Shown here: one piece after another, positions 1 through 8,359 of the stretch
Position numbering within the stretch: position 1 is the first letter of the stretch
Layout of the letters: each line of letters begins with the position of its first letter
Source: CAZACZ01 sp964483695
Lineage (GTDB): Bacteria; Deinococcota; Deinococci; Deinococcales; Trueperaceae
Reading direction: 5' to 3'
Length of the DNA stretch: 64,000 bases
NCBI GenBank assembly: GCA_964483695.1
Contig: CAZACZ010000005.1
Coordinates: 9,078-73,077, forward strand
Program-made: the position numbers and the translations under genes
The notes under the pieces: model-generated
What the model was told of the DNA's origin: nothing
Database searches by the model: none
Seen by the model: only the letters and a program-made list of their open reading frames with translations

Positions 1-153
1 GGCACGGTGCTGCTGCCGGTGTGGGCCGCCATCGGCGCCATCGCCGCCCTGGTCGCGAACCTCACCATCACGGTCGAGCGGGTGGCCGACGCCACGCCGC
101 CCGCGTCGCCGACACCGCCCGCACCGCCCAGCCAGGGCCCGGCGCAGGGCTGA
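1..153 (+). CDS. C-terminal end of an unidentified membrane protein (5' truncated by window edge)
   Basis: Only the last 50 codons are present, read in frame 1 from the window edge to a TGA at 151-153. They encode one hydrophobic helix (roughly residues 3-20 of the visible part, rich in Ala, Ile, Leu and Val) followed by a Pro/Ala-rich tail. This fits the last transmembrane segment and a disordered cytoplasmic or periplasmic tail of a membrane protein. The family cannot be told from so little. A strong hairpin follows 46 bases after the stop. Confidence 0.55.
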   Translation, partial: GTVLLPVWAAIGAIAALVANLTITVERVADATPPASPTPPAPPSQGPAQG

Positions 154-199
154 ACCGGACGCGACGGCCGAGCGCCCTTACGGCGCCCGTCCGAACACG

Positions 200-233
200 A
201 AGTGGGGCGGGGAGAACCTTCCCCGCCCCACTT
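200..233. terminator. Bidirectional terminator hairpin between convergent genes
   Basis: A 14-bp perfect stem (AAGTGGGGCGGGGA with its complement) closes a 6-nt loop. It lies between the stop of the truncated plus-strand gene (153) and the stop of the minus-strand binding protein (314). It is GC-rich and has no long T tract, so it is probably shared by both strands. Confidence 0.7.
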
Positions 234-313
234 CCTTCGTGCTGTGCGTTCTTGCCGTGTGCCGCGGCGGACAGCTCTACGCCGCCGCGGCGGCGGCCGG
301 CGTCAGCCGACCG

Positions 314-1840
314 TCAGCGATCGAGCCAGGTGGTGCGCAGGCCCAGGTAGCTGGTGTTCGGGAAGTGCTCGAAGCCCATCACGTCGCTCCGGAGCGCCTC
401 GAACTGCGAGGAGTGGAACAGGAAGACGTGCGGCGCCAAGTCGAGGATGCGGTGCTGCGCCTCGACGTAGATCGCGCGGCGCTCCTCCTGGTCGGCCACC
501 TGACGGCCACGCTCGAGCAGCGCGTCGAGCTCCGCGTCGCTGAAGTTGCCCAGGTTGCCGCCGTTGTTCGTGTAGAAGACGTTGAACAGGAAGTCGTCCG
601 GGTCGGACTGGCCGGACTCGCCCAGGATGGTGGCCTGGAAGTCGCCTTCGAGCGCCTTGGGCAGGTAGATGCTCCAGTCCTCGGCGACGATGTTGGCGGT
701 GATGCCGATGTCGGCCAGGTTCGCCTGGATCACTTCGGCCGGCGTGCGCAGGAAGTCGTAGGTGCTGGTGACGTACAGGTCGAAGGTGAAGCCGTTCGGG
801 TACGCCGAGGCTGCCAAGGCGGCGCGGGCGGCCTCGAGGTCGCGGCCGACGTACGGGCTGTCGTTCACGCCGTAGTAGTTCGACGCCGGGATGGTGGTGC
901 CGGTGGCGGGCACGCCGCCGGTGCCGAACAGCGCCAAGTCGACGATGGCCTGCTCGTCGATGGCGTACGACATCGCCCGGCGCACGTTGACGTCATCGAA
1001 CGGCGCGCGCTCGACGTTGAGGTAGATGCTGCGGAAGTTCGCCGCCAGGCCACCGACCACCTGCACGTTCGAGTCGGCGCGCAGGATGTCGACGTCGGCA
1101 GCTGGCACGTACTCGATGAAGTCGGCGTTGCCGGTCTGGATGGCGGTGGTGCGGGCAGTGGGGTCCGGGTAGAACTGGAAGGTGATGCCGTCGAGGTACG
1201 GCAGCTGGTTGCCGCCTTCGTCCGCTCCCCAGAAGTTCGGGTTGCGCTGGAGCACCAGGCGCGTCTGCGGCAGGTACTCGACGAACTGGAACGGGCCGGT
1301 GCCGATGACGGTGTTCTGCAGGTCGCCGTGCTCCTTCACCACGTCTTCCGACACGATGACGTTGAGGCTCGCCGCCAGCTTCGACAGCAGCGGGCTGAAC
1401 GGCTCGGACAGCGTCATGACCACGGTGTCGTCGTCGGGCGTGGCGATGGACGAGACCACCGCGAAGTCGTCGGCGCGCGGCGAGGCAATGGCCGGGTCCT
1501 TGATGCGCTCGATGGAGAACTTGACGTCCGACGCCAGCAACGGCTCGCCGTTGTGGAACGTCACGCCGTCGCGCAGGTCGAAGGTCCACACCAGGCCGTC
1601 GTCGGAGACGGTCCACGACTCGGCCAACGCCGGCACGATGCGCAGCGACGAGTCGAACGCCACCAGCGTGTCGTAGACGTTCTCGAGCATGTTGCGGGTG
1701 GAGGTCGCGTTGGTGATGTGCGGGTCCAGACCGACCGGGTCGGTCTGCATGCCGGCGACCAAGGTGCCGCCGTACCTGGGCTGGGCGAACGCCAGCGCAG
1801 CGCTCAACAAGAGGGTCAGGACGATCATCCGTCGGGCCAT
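314..1840 (-). CDS. ABC transporter substrate-binding protein, family 5 (peptide/nickel/opine type)
   Basis: A 508-residue exported solute-binding protein. Residues 1-19 are a Sec signal peptide ending in ALAFA-Q. The mature part starts with the GGTLVAG strand typical of DppA/OppA-like proteins. The family-5 core is clear: an LAESW motif, then WTFDLRDGVTFHNG near residue 85, then VKFSIERI. The start ATG at 1840 has a good ribosome site (GGAGG 6-11 nt upstream). It is the last gene of a minus-strand set with two permeases, after a 150-bp spacer. The ligand cannot be read from sequence: oligopeptides, glutathione, nickel and sugars are all family-5 cargo. Confidence 0.93.
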   Translation of the reverse strand: MARRMIVLTLLLSAALAFAQPRYGGTLVAGMQTDPVGLDPHITNATSTRNMLENVYDTLVAFDSSLRIVPALAESWTVSDDGLVWTFDLRDGVTFHNGEPLLASDVKFSIERIKDPAIASPRADDFAVVSSIATPDDDTVVMTLSEPFSPLLSKLAASLNVIVSEDVVKEHGDLQNTVIGTGPFQFVEYLPQTRLVLQRNPNFWGADEGGNQLPYLDGITFQFYPDPTARTTAIQTGNADFIEYVPAADVDILRADSNVQVVGGLAANFRSIYLNVERAPFDDVNVRRAMSYAIDEQAIVDLALFGTGGVPATGTTIPASNYYGVNDSPYVGRDLEAARAALAASAYPNGFTFDLYVTSTYDFLRTPAEVIQANLADIGITANIVAEDWSIYLPKALEGDFQATILGESGQSDPDDFLFNVFYTNNGGNLGNFSDAELDALLERGRQVADQEERRAIYVEAQHRILDLAPHVFLFHSSQFEALRSDVMGFEHFPNTSYLGLRTTWLDR

Positions 1841-1990
1841 GCACTACCTCCGGGGGCGGGCGAGGCGGCGGGAAGCGGCGTCAGGACCGTTCCGGGAAGA
1901 CCGCCGTCGCGGCTCCGGGGCCACCGGAGCGTAGCAGGCAAGATACACCGCCGCCGCGTTCCTCCGCTTGGGCGGATGCGTGTGCGCGGG

Positions 1991-2866
1991 CTACCGGCCG
2001 CGCGTGCGCGGGTCGAGGGCGTCGCGCAGCGCGTCGCCGAAGAGGTTGAAGCCGAGCACGACCAGCATGATCGCTAGGCCGGGCGCTACCGTCGCCCACG
2101 GGCTGAGTTGCAGGAAGCGCCGGCCCTCGGCCACCATCAACCCCCAGCTCGCCGCCGGCGGTTGCGTGCCGAGCCCCAGGAACGACAGCGACGCTTCGGC
2201 CAGGATGCCGTAGGCCAGGCGCAGCGTGACCTCGACGATCAGCGGAGCGGACGCCGCAGGGAGGATCGCCACCAGAAGGACGCGCCAGTCGCGGCTGCCG
2301 AGCGAGCGGCTGGCTTCCACGAACAGCTCCTCGCGCACCGTCAGCACCGAGGCGCGCGCCACGCGCACGAACGGCCCGACGTACACCAGGCCGATGGCCA
2401 ACACCAAGTTCACGAAGCCGGGCCCGAGGAACGCCAGCAGCGCGATCGCCAGCAGGATCGCGGGGAACGAAAGCAGCACGTCGGTGACGCGCATGATGAC
2501 GGCGTCGAGCCAACCTCGGTAGAACGCCGCCAACACCCCAAGGATCCCGCCCACCACCAACGCGAAGAAGGTGGCGGCCGCAGCCACCGACAACGAAGCG
2601 CGTCCGCCGTAGACGATGCGTGACAGGGTGTCGCGGCCGTACTGGTCGGTGCCGAGCCAGTGCTCGGCGGTAGGGCCGAGCAGGCGCGCGGGCGGGTCGA
2701 GCGCCACCGGGTCGTAGGGCGCCACCCACGGCGCGAAGATCGCGGCCAGTGCCGCCACCACCACGATCGCCGCCCCCACCGCGCCGCTGCCGGAGAGCAG
2801 GTGGCGGAGCGTCGCGACGCGCGTGCCCGCGCGGCCGGTGCGCTGCATCGTGCCCCCGTCAGCCAT
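1991..2866 (-). CDS. ABC transporter permease, DppC/OppC type
   Basis: Inner-membrane subunit of the family-5 importer, about 291 residues. It has the N-terminal OppC_N-type helix (after a basic stretch), an LGTDQYGRDTLSR motif typical of DppC proteins, and the EAA-loop region (EASRSLGSRDWRVLL) that contacts the ATPase. I prefer the ATG at 2866, which overlaps the stop of the upstream permease gene by 8 bases. A GTG at 2875 in frame would add three residues. Translational coupling with the DppB-type gene is likely. No ATPase gene lies beside it. Confidence 0.92.
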   Translation of the reverse strand: MADGGTMQRTGRAGTRVATLRHLLSGSGAVGAAIVVVAALAAIFAPWVAPYDPVALDPPARLLGPTAEHWLGTDQYGRDTLSRIVYGGRASLSVAAAATFFALVVGGILGVLAAFYRGWLDAVIMRVTDVLLSFPAILLAIALLAFLGPGFVNLVLAIGLVYVGPFVRVARASVLTVREELFVEASRSLGSRDWRVLLVAILPAASAPLIVEVTLRLAYGILAEASLSFLGLGTQPPAASWGLMVAEGRRFLQLSPWATVAPGLAIMLVVLGFNLFGDALRDALDPRTRGR

Positions 2867-3809
2867 ACCGAACACGCGGGTCGATGAGGGTGTAGAGCAC
2901 GTCCACCAGTAGGTTCACCACCACGAAGGCGGCGGCGATCAGCAGCACCGCTCCCTGCACCACCGGGTAGTCGCGCAGGTTGATCCCTTCCAACGCGAAG
3001 CGGCCCACGCCGGGCAGGCTGAACACCTGCTCGATGATGACGGCGCCGCCCAACAACTGCCCGAACTGCAGCCCGACGACGGTGACCACCGGGATGAGCG
3101 CGGTGCGCAGCGCGTGGCGCAGGATGACGGAGTGCTCGGCCAGGCCCTTGGCGCGCGCGGTGCGCACGTAGTCGCGCCCCAGCACCTCCAGCAGCGTCGA
3201 GCGCACGATGCGGGCGGTGGCCGCTGCCAGGATGAGCCCGAGCGACAGCGCCGGAAGGATCATGTGCCGCAGGTTGGTGAGCGGCGCCTCGGCGAACGGC
3301 ACGTAGCCGGCGGGCGGCAACCACCCGAGCTCGAGCGAGAAGAGCAGGATGAGCAGGATCCCGAGGAAGAAGCCGGGCACGCTCAAGCCCAGCAGCGCGA
3401 ACACCGACCCAAGGTGATCGAGCCAACGCCCGCGGTTCAGCGCGGCCAGCACCCCCACCGGCAGCGCGATCGCCAGGGCGATGACGAGGCTGAGGACGGT
3501 CAGCTCCAAGGTGACCGGGAAGCGAAGCGCCAGGTCGGTGGCGATCGGGCGGCCGGTGCGCAACGAGCTGCCGAGGTCGCCCTGCACCGCAGCTGCCAGC
3601 CACTGCCCGAACTGCACGTGCACCGGGAGGTCGAGCCCGAACATGCGGCGCAGCTCCACCAGCCGCTCCTCGGACACGTTGCCCTGGAGGCCCACGAGGT
3701 TGGTGACCACGTCCCCCGGCACCGCGCGCATCAGCAGGAAGACGATCAGCGCCACGCCGAACAGGGTGGGAACCGCGAGGAGGCTGCGCCGACCGAGGTA
3801 GACGAGCAT
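2859..3809 (-). CDS. ABC transporter permease, DppB/OppB type
   Basis: Inner-membrane subunit of 316 residues and first gene of the importer set. It opens with the classic LGRRSLLAVPTLFGVALIVFLLMRAVPGD region of DppB proteins. It continues with a periplasmic loop and an EAA-like loop (LLEVLGRDYVRTARAKGL) and ends in DPRVRYG, a common DppB end. The ATG at 3809 has no clear ribosome site. A TAGGAT hexamer ends 10 nt before it, which suggests a very short or absent leader. It forms the transmembrane pore with the downstream DppC-type protein. Confidence 0.93.
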   Translation of the reverse strand: MLVYLGRRSLLAVPTLFGVALIVFLLMRAVPGDVVTNLVGLQGNVSEERLVELRRMFGLDLPVHVQFGQWLAAAVQGDLGSSLRTGRPIATDLALRFPVTLELTVLSLVIALAIALPVGVLAALNRGRWLDHLGSVFALLGLSVPGFFLGILLILLFSLELGWLPPAGYVPFAEAPLTNLRHMILPALSLGLILAAATARIVRSTLLEVLGRDYVRTARAKGLAEHSVILRHALRTALIPVVTVVGLQFGQLLGGAVIIEQVFSLPGVGRFALEGINLRDYPVVQGAVLLIAAAFVVVNLLVDVLYTLIDPRVRYG

Positions 3810-3825
3810 GGGTGGCGCAATCCTA
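3810..3825 (-). promoter_or_regulatory. TANNNT -10 element close to the DppB-type start
   Basis: TAGGAT at 3820-3825 (minus strand) ends 10 nt before the ATG of the permease gene. No purine-rich ribosome site lies between. One of several such cases in the window. Confidence 0.4.
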
Positions 3826-3923
3826 TCAGGGGGCGGTTCGGCGCCGATACGGCCCCCGCGGCGACGCCGCCGGCCGTGGCGCTGTTGCGTTCGTCATGGC
3901 GCGAGGCGCCGAGGCCCTCCACC

Positions 3924-5633
3924 ATGTCCACCATGCGCACTTCCGGTATCCGCCGGGGTGCGGCCCTCGTCGTGGCAGCGTCGTTCCTCGCCGTGCTGAC
4001 GACGGCCTGCGCCCCGGCGCCCGCACCCAAGTCCGCCGTCCCGTCTCGGATCGCCATCCGCACGGTGGAAGGCGTGGCGGAGTTCTACGACACCGTCACG
4101 GGAGACACCTTCGTGCCGCGCGGGCACAACCTGGTGAAGTACACCCACAAGGACGACCCGCTCTTCGGCGCGGGGTTCTACGACATGGTGCTCTCGCCTG
4201 CGCGCTACGACCGCGCCGAGGTGCGCGCCGACTTCCAGGCCATGCGCGCACTGGGCTTCAACACCGTGCGCGTGATGCTCGAGACGTGCGGCGCCAGCGA
4301 GTGCATCTACCCGCTCGGCGCCACCGCGCGCACGCTCTCCAGCGCGTACCTCGACGACGTCGCCGACATGCTCGCGCTCGCGGCCGAAGAAGAGATGTTC
4401 GTCTGGATCACCTCGAACACCCTGCCCGACACCGGCTACTACATCGAGAAGGGGTACTCGGGTGCGACCGGGCCGATCTCGGCCAGCCAGGCGCACTTCA
4501 TGACCCAGGCGGGTCTCGACGCCTACGCCGAGTACTTCTCGGACCTGTTCGCCGGCCTCGTCGCGCGTGACGCCCGGCTCGACCGGATGTTCTCGTTCTC
4601 GATCCGCAACGAGTACTGGTACGACCTGCGCGAGGCGCCTTGGACGCTCGCGAGCGGCGTCGTGACCACGGCGTCGGGGGCGTCGTACGACCTGGCCGTG
4701 GCGGCGGAGCGCGACGGGCTGGCGGAGGAGACGCTGATCCACTTCATCGACACCATGGTGGACGTGGTGAAGAACAAAGCTCCGACGGCGCTGGTCTCGG
4801 TGGGGTTCTTCGCGCCCAACACGCCACACGAGTGGCGCCCAGGCGACTTCAAGTTCGTCCTGACCGAGCGCGCCCTGGCCGAGTCGAACGCCGACTTCTT
4901 CGACCTGCACTCGAACCCGGCGCCGATGGGCTTGACCATCGACCAGATCCAGGAGAACTACGGCGCTGCTGGCATCACGACGAAGCCGCTGGTGATGGGC
5001 GAGCTGGCGGGGTTCCGGGCGCTCTACCCGGCGATCCACGTCGCGGCGCAGGAACTGGCGAACTGGCAGACGGCCTCGTGCGTTCGCGGCTACGACGGCT
5101 GGCTCACCTGGCACTGGGACGGCGACCAGATCGAGGGGCCGGGGTTGTGGGGCTCGAACGGCACGGTGCTCGGCGAGGCGCTCGCGCCCGCCCTGCACCC
5201 CGACCCGTGCGCGAGCGTGACGGTGCCGAACCCGAACCTGGCGTTCGGCAAGCCGGTGGTGGCGTCCAACGAGCTGCCCGACGAGCCCGCCGAGAACGCG
5301 GTCGACGGCGGTTGGCCGCAGTGGGGATCCGGTGCTGACGCGCCGCAATGGATCGAGATCGACCTCGGCGCGGTGCACGACCTGGGCAGCGTGCGCCTGA
5401 CCGTGGCGCAGTATCCCGCCGGGCCCACCACGCACGAGGTATACGGCGGCGCGACGAGCCCGGCCGCCACCTTGCTGCACACGTTCTCGGGCGACACGGC
5501 CGAGAGCGACGTCTTGTTCCACGAGTTCACGGCGCCGCCCGCGGTGCGGTACCTCCGCGTCCTCACGACGGCCAGTCCGTCATGGGTGTCGTGGCGCGAG
5601 ATCGAGGCGTTCGGTCCGGGCGACGCGCCCTGA
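3924..5633 (+). CDS. Secreted lipoprotein: clan GH-A-like glycoside hydrolase with F5/8 type C domain
   Basis: About 569 residues. The N-terminus is a lipoprotein signal (hydrophobic run, then LTTACAP with the lipobox Cys). The middle, roughly residues 40-400, looks like a (beta/alpha)8 cellulase-type fold. It has a GHN motif early, RNEYW with the candidate acid/base Glu230, and VMGELAGF with candidate nucleophile Glu360. This Glu pair is the clan GH-A pattern. Residues about 435-565 form a discoidin (F5/8 type C) domain, with NLAFGKPV at its start and WREIEAFG at its end, likely binding carbohydrate. The start is uncertain between ATG 3924 and ATG 3933. Divergent from the peptide transporter. 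The substrate is unknown and the catalytic assignment is inference from motifs. Confidence 0.7.
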   Translation: MSTMRTSGIRRGAALVVAASFLAVLTTACAPAPAPKSAVPSRIAIRTVEGVAEFYDTVTGDTFVPRGHNLVKYTHKDDPLFGAGFYDMVLSPARYDRAEVRADFQAMRALGFNTVRVMLETCGASECIYPLGATARTLSSAYLDDVADMLALAAEEEMFVWITSNTLPDTGYYIEKGYSGATGPISASQAHFMTQAGLDAYAEYFSDLFAGLVARDARLDRMFSFSIRNEYWYDLREAPWTLASGVVTTASGASYDLAVAAERDGLAEETLIHFIDTMVDVVKNKAPTALVSVGFFAPNTPHEWRPGDFKFVLTERALAESNADFFDLHSNPAPMGLTIDQIQENYGAAGITTKPLVMGELAGFRALYPAIHVAAQELANWQTASCVRGYDGWLTWHWDGDQIEGPGLWGSNGTVLGEALAPALHPDPCASVTVPNPNLAFGKPVVASNELPDEPAENAVDGGWPQWGSGADAPQWIEIDLGAVHDLGSVRLTVAQYPAGPTTHEVYGGATSPAATLLHTFSGDTAESDVLFHEFTAPPAVRYLRVLTTASPSWVSWREIEAFGPGDAP

Positions 5634-5720
5634 ACCCGTCGAACCCGCGGGCGAACGTGGCGGGTGGCCGTCACGCCGCCCGCGGGGCGCGGCGCGCGGG
5701 GTCGCCGCTCGGTCGGCTGG

Positions 5721-5739
5721 TACACTCGACGTCCTCGTG
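5721..5739 (+). promoter_or_regulatory. TANNNT -10 element close to the ABC ATPase start
   Basis: TACACT at 5721-5726 ends 10 nt before the GTG at 5737. There is no ribosome site between them, so a leaderless or near-leaderless transcript is likely. Confidence 0.45.
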
Positions 5740-6387
5740 ACCGCCACGCCGCCCGCCACGCCGCTCGACGCATCCGCCGTGACCGTCCGCCTGGGCGGCG
5801 TGAGCATCGTCGACGACGTCACGTTCCAGGTGGCGCCCGGCGACCTGGTCCTCCTCACCGGCGCCAACGGGGCCGGCAAGAGCACGCTGCTCCGCGCGCT
5901 GGTGGGGTTGCTGCCAGCATCGGGCGACATCGCCATCGCCGGGCGGCGGCCGGCGAGCCTCGACGCCCGGCGAACGTTCGTCTACGCCCCCGACGAACCG
6001 GCGCTGTACGAAGACCTCACGCTGGCGGAGCACGCCCACTTCACCGCGCTGGTGTACGCGCGGCCCGAAGCCGAGCAGCGCAGCCTCGCGTGGCTCGAAC
6101 GCTTCGACCTGGGGGAACGCACCGGGGAGTTCCCGGGCATGCACTCGCGGGGCATGCGCCAGAAGCTCGCGCTCGCGTTGGTGCTGGGGCTGGAGATGCC
6201 GCTCACGGTGCTCGACGAGCCGTTCAACGGTCTCGATCTCGAAGCGCAGAAGCTGCTGGCCGAGGGTCTTGCCGCGCGCGCCCGCGATGGCGGGGCGGTG
6301 CTGCTGACCGGTCACCAACCCGAGCTGGCCGGCGCCCTGGACGCTCGCGTGCTGGCGCTGCAAGGCGGCAAGTTGGTGCGCGCGTGA
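5737..6387 (+). CDS. ABC transporter ATP-binding protein (exporter type)
   Basis: A single nucleotide-binding domain of 216 residues. Walker A is GANGAGKST near residue 44. The Walker B/D-loop stretch is LTVLDEPFNGLD. The signature is degenerate, SRGMRQK in place of LSGGQ, as in some ABC-2 and CcmA-like ATPases. Q-loop and switch His (TGHQPE) regions are present. It starts with GTG 5737. The next two genes follow at -4 and +16 bp, so all three are one operon, and the 556-residue membrane protein downstream is its probable partner. The cargo is unknown. Confidence 0.88.
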   Translation: MTATPPATPLDASAVTVRLGGVSIVDDVTFQVAPGDLVLLTGANGAGKSTLLRALVGLLPASGDIAIAGRRPASLDARRTFVYAPDEPALYEDLTLAEHAHFTALVYARPEAEQRSLAWLERFDLGERTGEFPGMHSRGMRQKLALALVLGLEMPLTVLDEPFNGLDLEAQKLLAEGLAARARDGGAVLLTGHQPELAGALDARVLALQGGKLVRA

Positions 6388-6569
6388 AGATCACCATCGA
6401 TCTCGACGACGCCACGGTCTGGTCGCTGCTGGAGGCCAGCGGCAAGGAGAGCCTGGAGGAGGCGCTCGAGGTCGCGATCGCCGCGTACATCCAGCGCGCC
6501 CAGGCCGACCGTTGGTCGGCGCTGCAAGACCTGTCGCTCCCCGAAGACGGCGACGACGACACGCCATGA
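6384..6569 (+). CDS. VapB-like ribbon-helix-helix mini-protein, orphan antitoxin-like
   Basis: A 61-residue protein that starts with a GTG overlapping the ATPase stop (GTGA). It begins KITIDLDDATVWSLLEAS, followed by an amphipathic helix pair and an acidic tail. This is the layout of VapB/DUF2191-type antitoxins, where a short beta strand (TIDLDD) and two helices make the DNA-binding dimer and the tail wraps the toxin. No PIN-domain VapC gene is next to it. The next gene is a membrane protein 16 bp on. It may regulate this operon, or the resemblance may be only superficial. Confidence 0.55.
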   Translation: MKITIDLDDATVWSLLEASGKESLEEALEVAIAAYIQRAQADRWSALQDLSLPEDGDDDTP

Positions 6570-6585
6570 CGCCGCCCCGCCCAGC

Positions 6586-8256
6586 GTGAGCACCGATACC
6601 CCCGGACTCTCGAGGCCCGCCGTGCGCTACCTGCGGGACCGCACGGTGCGGCGTGCGCTGCACGCGTACCGCGTGTGGGTCGGCCGCGCCATCGGCTGGT
6701 GGAGCGTGCTCTACCTGCTTGGCTGGATCGTCGTGTTCCTGATCGCCGGCCTGGAGACCGTCGTCCCGCGGGCGGTGCCGTTGCCGCCGACCTTCACCTA
6801 CGCCCTCTCGGCGTTGGCCGCGGTGGCGTTCCTGTCCCGCCTGGCGACGGGTCAAGCGCCGCCCGTGGTGCTCGACCGGCGTGACCTCTACCGGCTCGGC
6901 CTCGCACCGGTGTCCCCGCGGCACGCGCTGCGCTTCCGCTTCACCGTGCGGCGCGTCCTGGTGGCCGTGGCAGGTGCCGTAGTTGGCGCGATGTGGTCGA
7001 TCGTCGCCCCCGCCGCCTTCCACCTGGCGGCGCCCTGGGCGGCGCCCGCGCTCGCGCTGGTGGCGCTGGCCGGGCTCGACGTGACGTGGCTGCGCTACGC
7101 CGGCTTCCGGCGCAAGGACGGCGCCGGGGGCGCCGCCCGTCGCGCGGCGCTGGCGTTGGTGGCCGCGTTCGCGCTCACGGCCACGCTGGGCGTGGCGGCG
7201 CACGCCGGCGCCTGGCCTGCGGCACTGAGGTGGCTCGACCCGCTCGCCGCGCTCCGTGCGGCGTCGCCGGCGTCGCTGGTGGTGCCCGCTCTGTTCGCGC
7301 TCGCCGGGTTCGCCGCGACACGACGGTCGCTCGTAGCCGAGTTCCCGCCGCGCTTCGCGGCACAGAGCCTGGTGCTCACGCAGTTGCAGGCGATGCGGAC
7401 GTTCCAGATGGTAGCCGGCTTGGCGGGCATGGGCAGCGCGTCCGAGACCGACGTCACCGCGCGAGAACGGCTGCTCGCCGCGCTGCACGGTCGCCCCGGC
7501 GCCACGAAGCCGCGTCGGTCGCTGCGTCCTCCTCCGGCCACGGCGCGCGTGTGGCGCGCGATCGCGTGGCGCAGCTGGCAGGCGCTGTACCGCCGGCCCC
7601 GCTTCGCGCAGGCGCGCGTGGCCCTGCTGGCCGTGAGCGCCGCCACCGCTGCGTGGGGCGCCGCGCGGGTGCTGGCGGGGGTGACGCGAGACGGCTCGAG
7701 CGCGGCGACCAGCGCCGCTACCACCGCCGCGATGGACGGCGCCGTCCTGCCTGCCGGCATGGGCGGGTCGTTCCTCGGAGCGATCGGTGTGCTTCTGGCC
7801 TCCTACCTCGTCGCCCGCGCCGGGGCCACCCTGTTGGGTCCCTCGCTACCGCGTTCGACCCTGCCGGTCGAGCCCGCCGATCGCACCCGTGGCAGGTTGA
7901 CGCCTGCCGTGGCGGTGCTGCTGGTGGCGATGGCGCCGGCGTACGTCGTCCTGGCCGGTGCCGACGCGCTGGTGGGCGGCGGCTTCGACGCGTCGCTCGT
8001 GGGAGCGTTCGGCACCGCTCCCGGCGCCGTCTTGCTGGTCGTCATGGCCGTCGGCGCCATGGTGCTCACGTGCCTGGCGGGGCTGGAGAAGTACGCGTCG
8101 TGGAGCGGCGTGTCCGCGAGCCGGTGGGAGCCGCAGGTGGTGGCGGCGCTGGCGACGGCCCTGCCCATGCTCGTCCTCACGGCGCTGGGGGCGCCCACGT
8201 GGGCGCTTCCCGCGCAGTTCCTGCTGCTGGCGGTGATCTGGCTCATCGGCGTGTAG
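6586..8256 (+). CDS. Polytopic membrane protein, probable permease partner of the ABC ATPase
   Basis: 556 residues, GTG start, no recognised family. Hydrophobic segments lie near residues 45-70, 75-90, 120-160, 185-215, 240-260, 345-370, 395-425, 440-465, 485-510 and 535-555, so about ten helices. A cytoplasmic stretch around residues 265-345 is Arg-rich. The helices are rich in Ala, Val and Leu, with few charges. The spacing to the VapB-like gene (16 bp) and the ATPase make an ABC exporter the best guess. I see no typical ABC-2 signature. Confidence 0.6.
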   Translation: MSTDTPGLSRPAVRYLRDRTVRRALHAYRVWVGRAIGWWSVLYLLGWIVVFLIAGLETVVPRAVPLPPTFTYALSALAAVAFLSRLATGQAPPVVLDRRDLYRLGLAPVSPRHALRFRFTVRRVLVAVAGAVVGAMWSIVAPAAFHLAAPWAAPALALVALAGLDVTWLRYAGFRRKDGAGGAARRAALALVAAFALTATLGVAAHAGAWPAALRWLDPLAALRAASPASLVVPALFALAGFAATRRSLVAEFPPRFAAQSLVLTQLQAMRTFQMVAGLAGMGSASETDVTARERLLAALHGRPGATKPRRSLRPPPATARVWRAIAWRSWQALYRRPRFAQARVALLAVSAATAAWGAARVLAGVTRDGSSAATSAATTAAMDGAVLPAGMGGSFLGAIGVLLASYLVARAGATLLGPSLPRSTLPVEPADRTRGRLTPAVAVLLVAMAPAYVVLAGADALVGGGFDASLVGAFGTAPGAVLLVVMAVGAMVLTCLAGLEKYASWSGVSASRWEPQVVAALATALPMLVLTALGAPTWALPAQFLLLAVIWLIGV

Positions 8257-8359
8257 GACGCCTGCCGGCACGCCGCTGGTCCGGCGCCTCGATGGCAGGG
8301 GTGCTTCGCCGACCGACGGCCTCGAGCCGCGCCGGCCCGGAGGACGCGGTGCTCGTGCC
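8257..8359. other. Convergent intergenic spacer with a short direct repeat
   Basis: The 103-bp spacer contains TGGCAGGGGTGCTTC at 8293-8307, repeated exactly at 8364-8378 inside the 3' end of the TPR gene. No clear terminator hairpin is visible. Confidence 0.4.

Noticed and set aside
239..2077. A 612-codon plus-strand frame opposite the first binding protein
   Set aside because: Antisense to a well-defined family-5 binding protein that has a signal peptide and ribosome site; no domain similarity.
3114..3923. N-terminal extension of the GH-A-like lipoprotein
   Set aside because: The open frame upstream of 3924 is antisense to the permease gene. The lipoprotein signal begins at 3924 or 3933.
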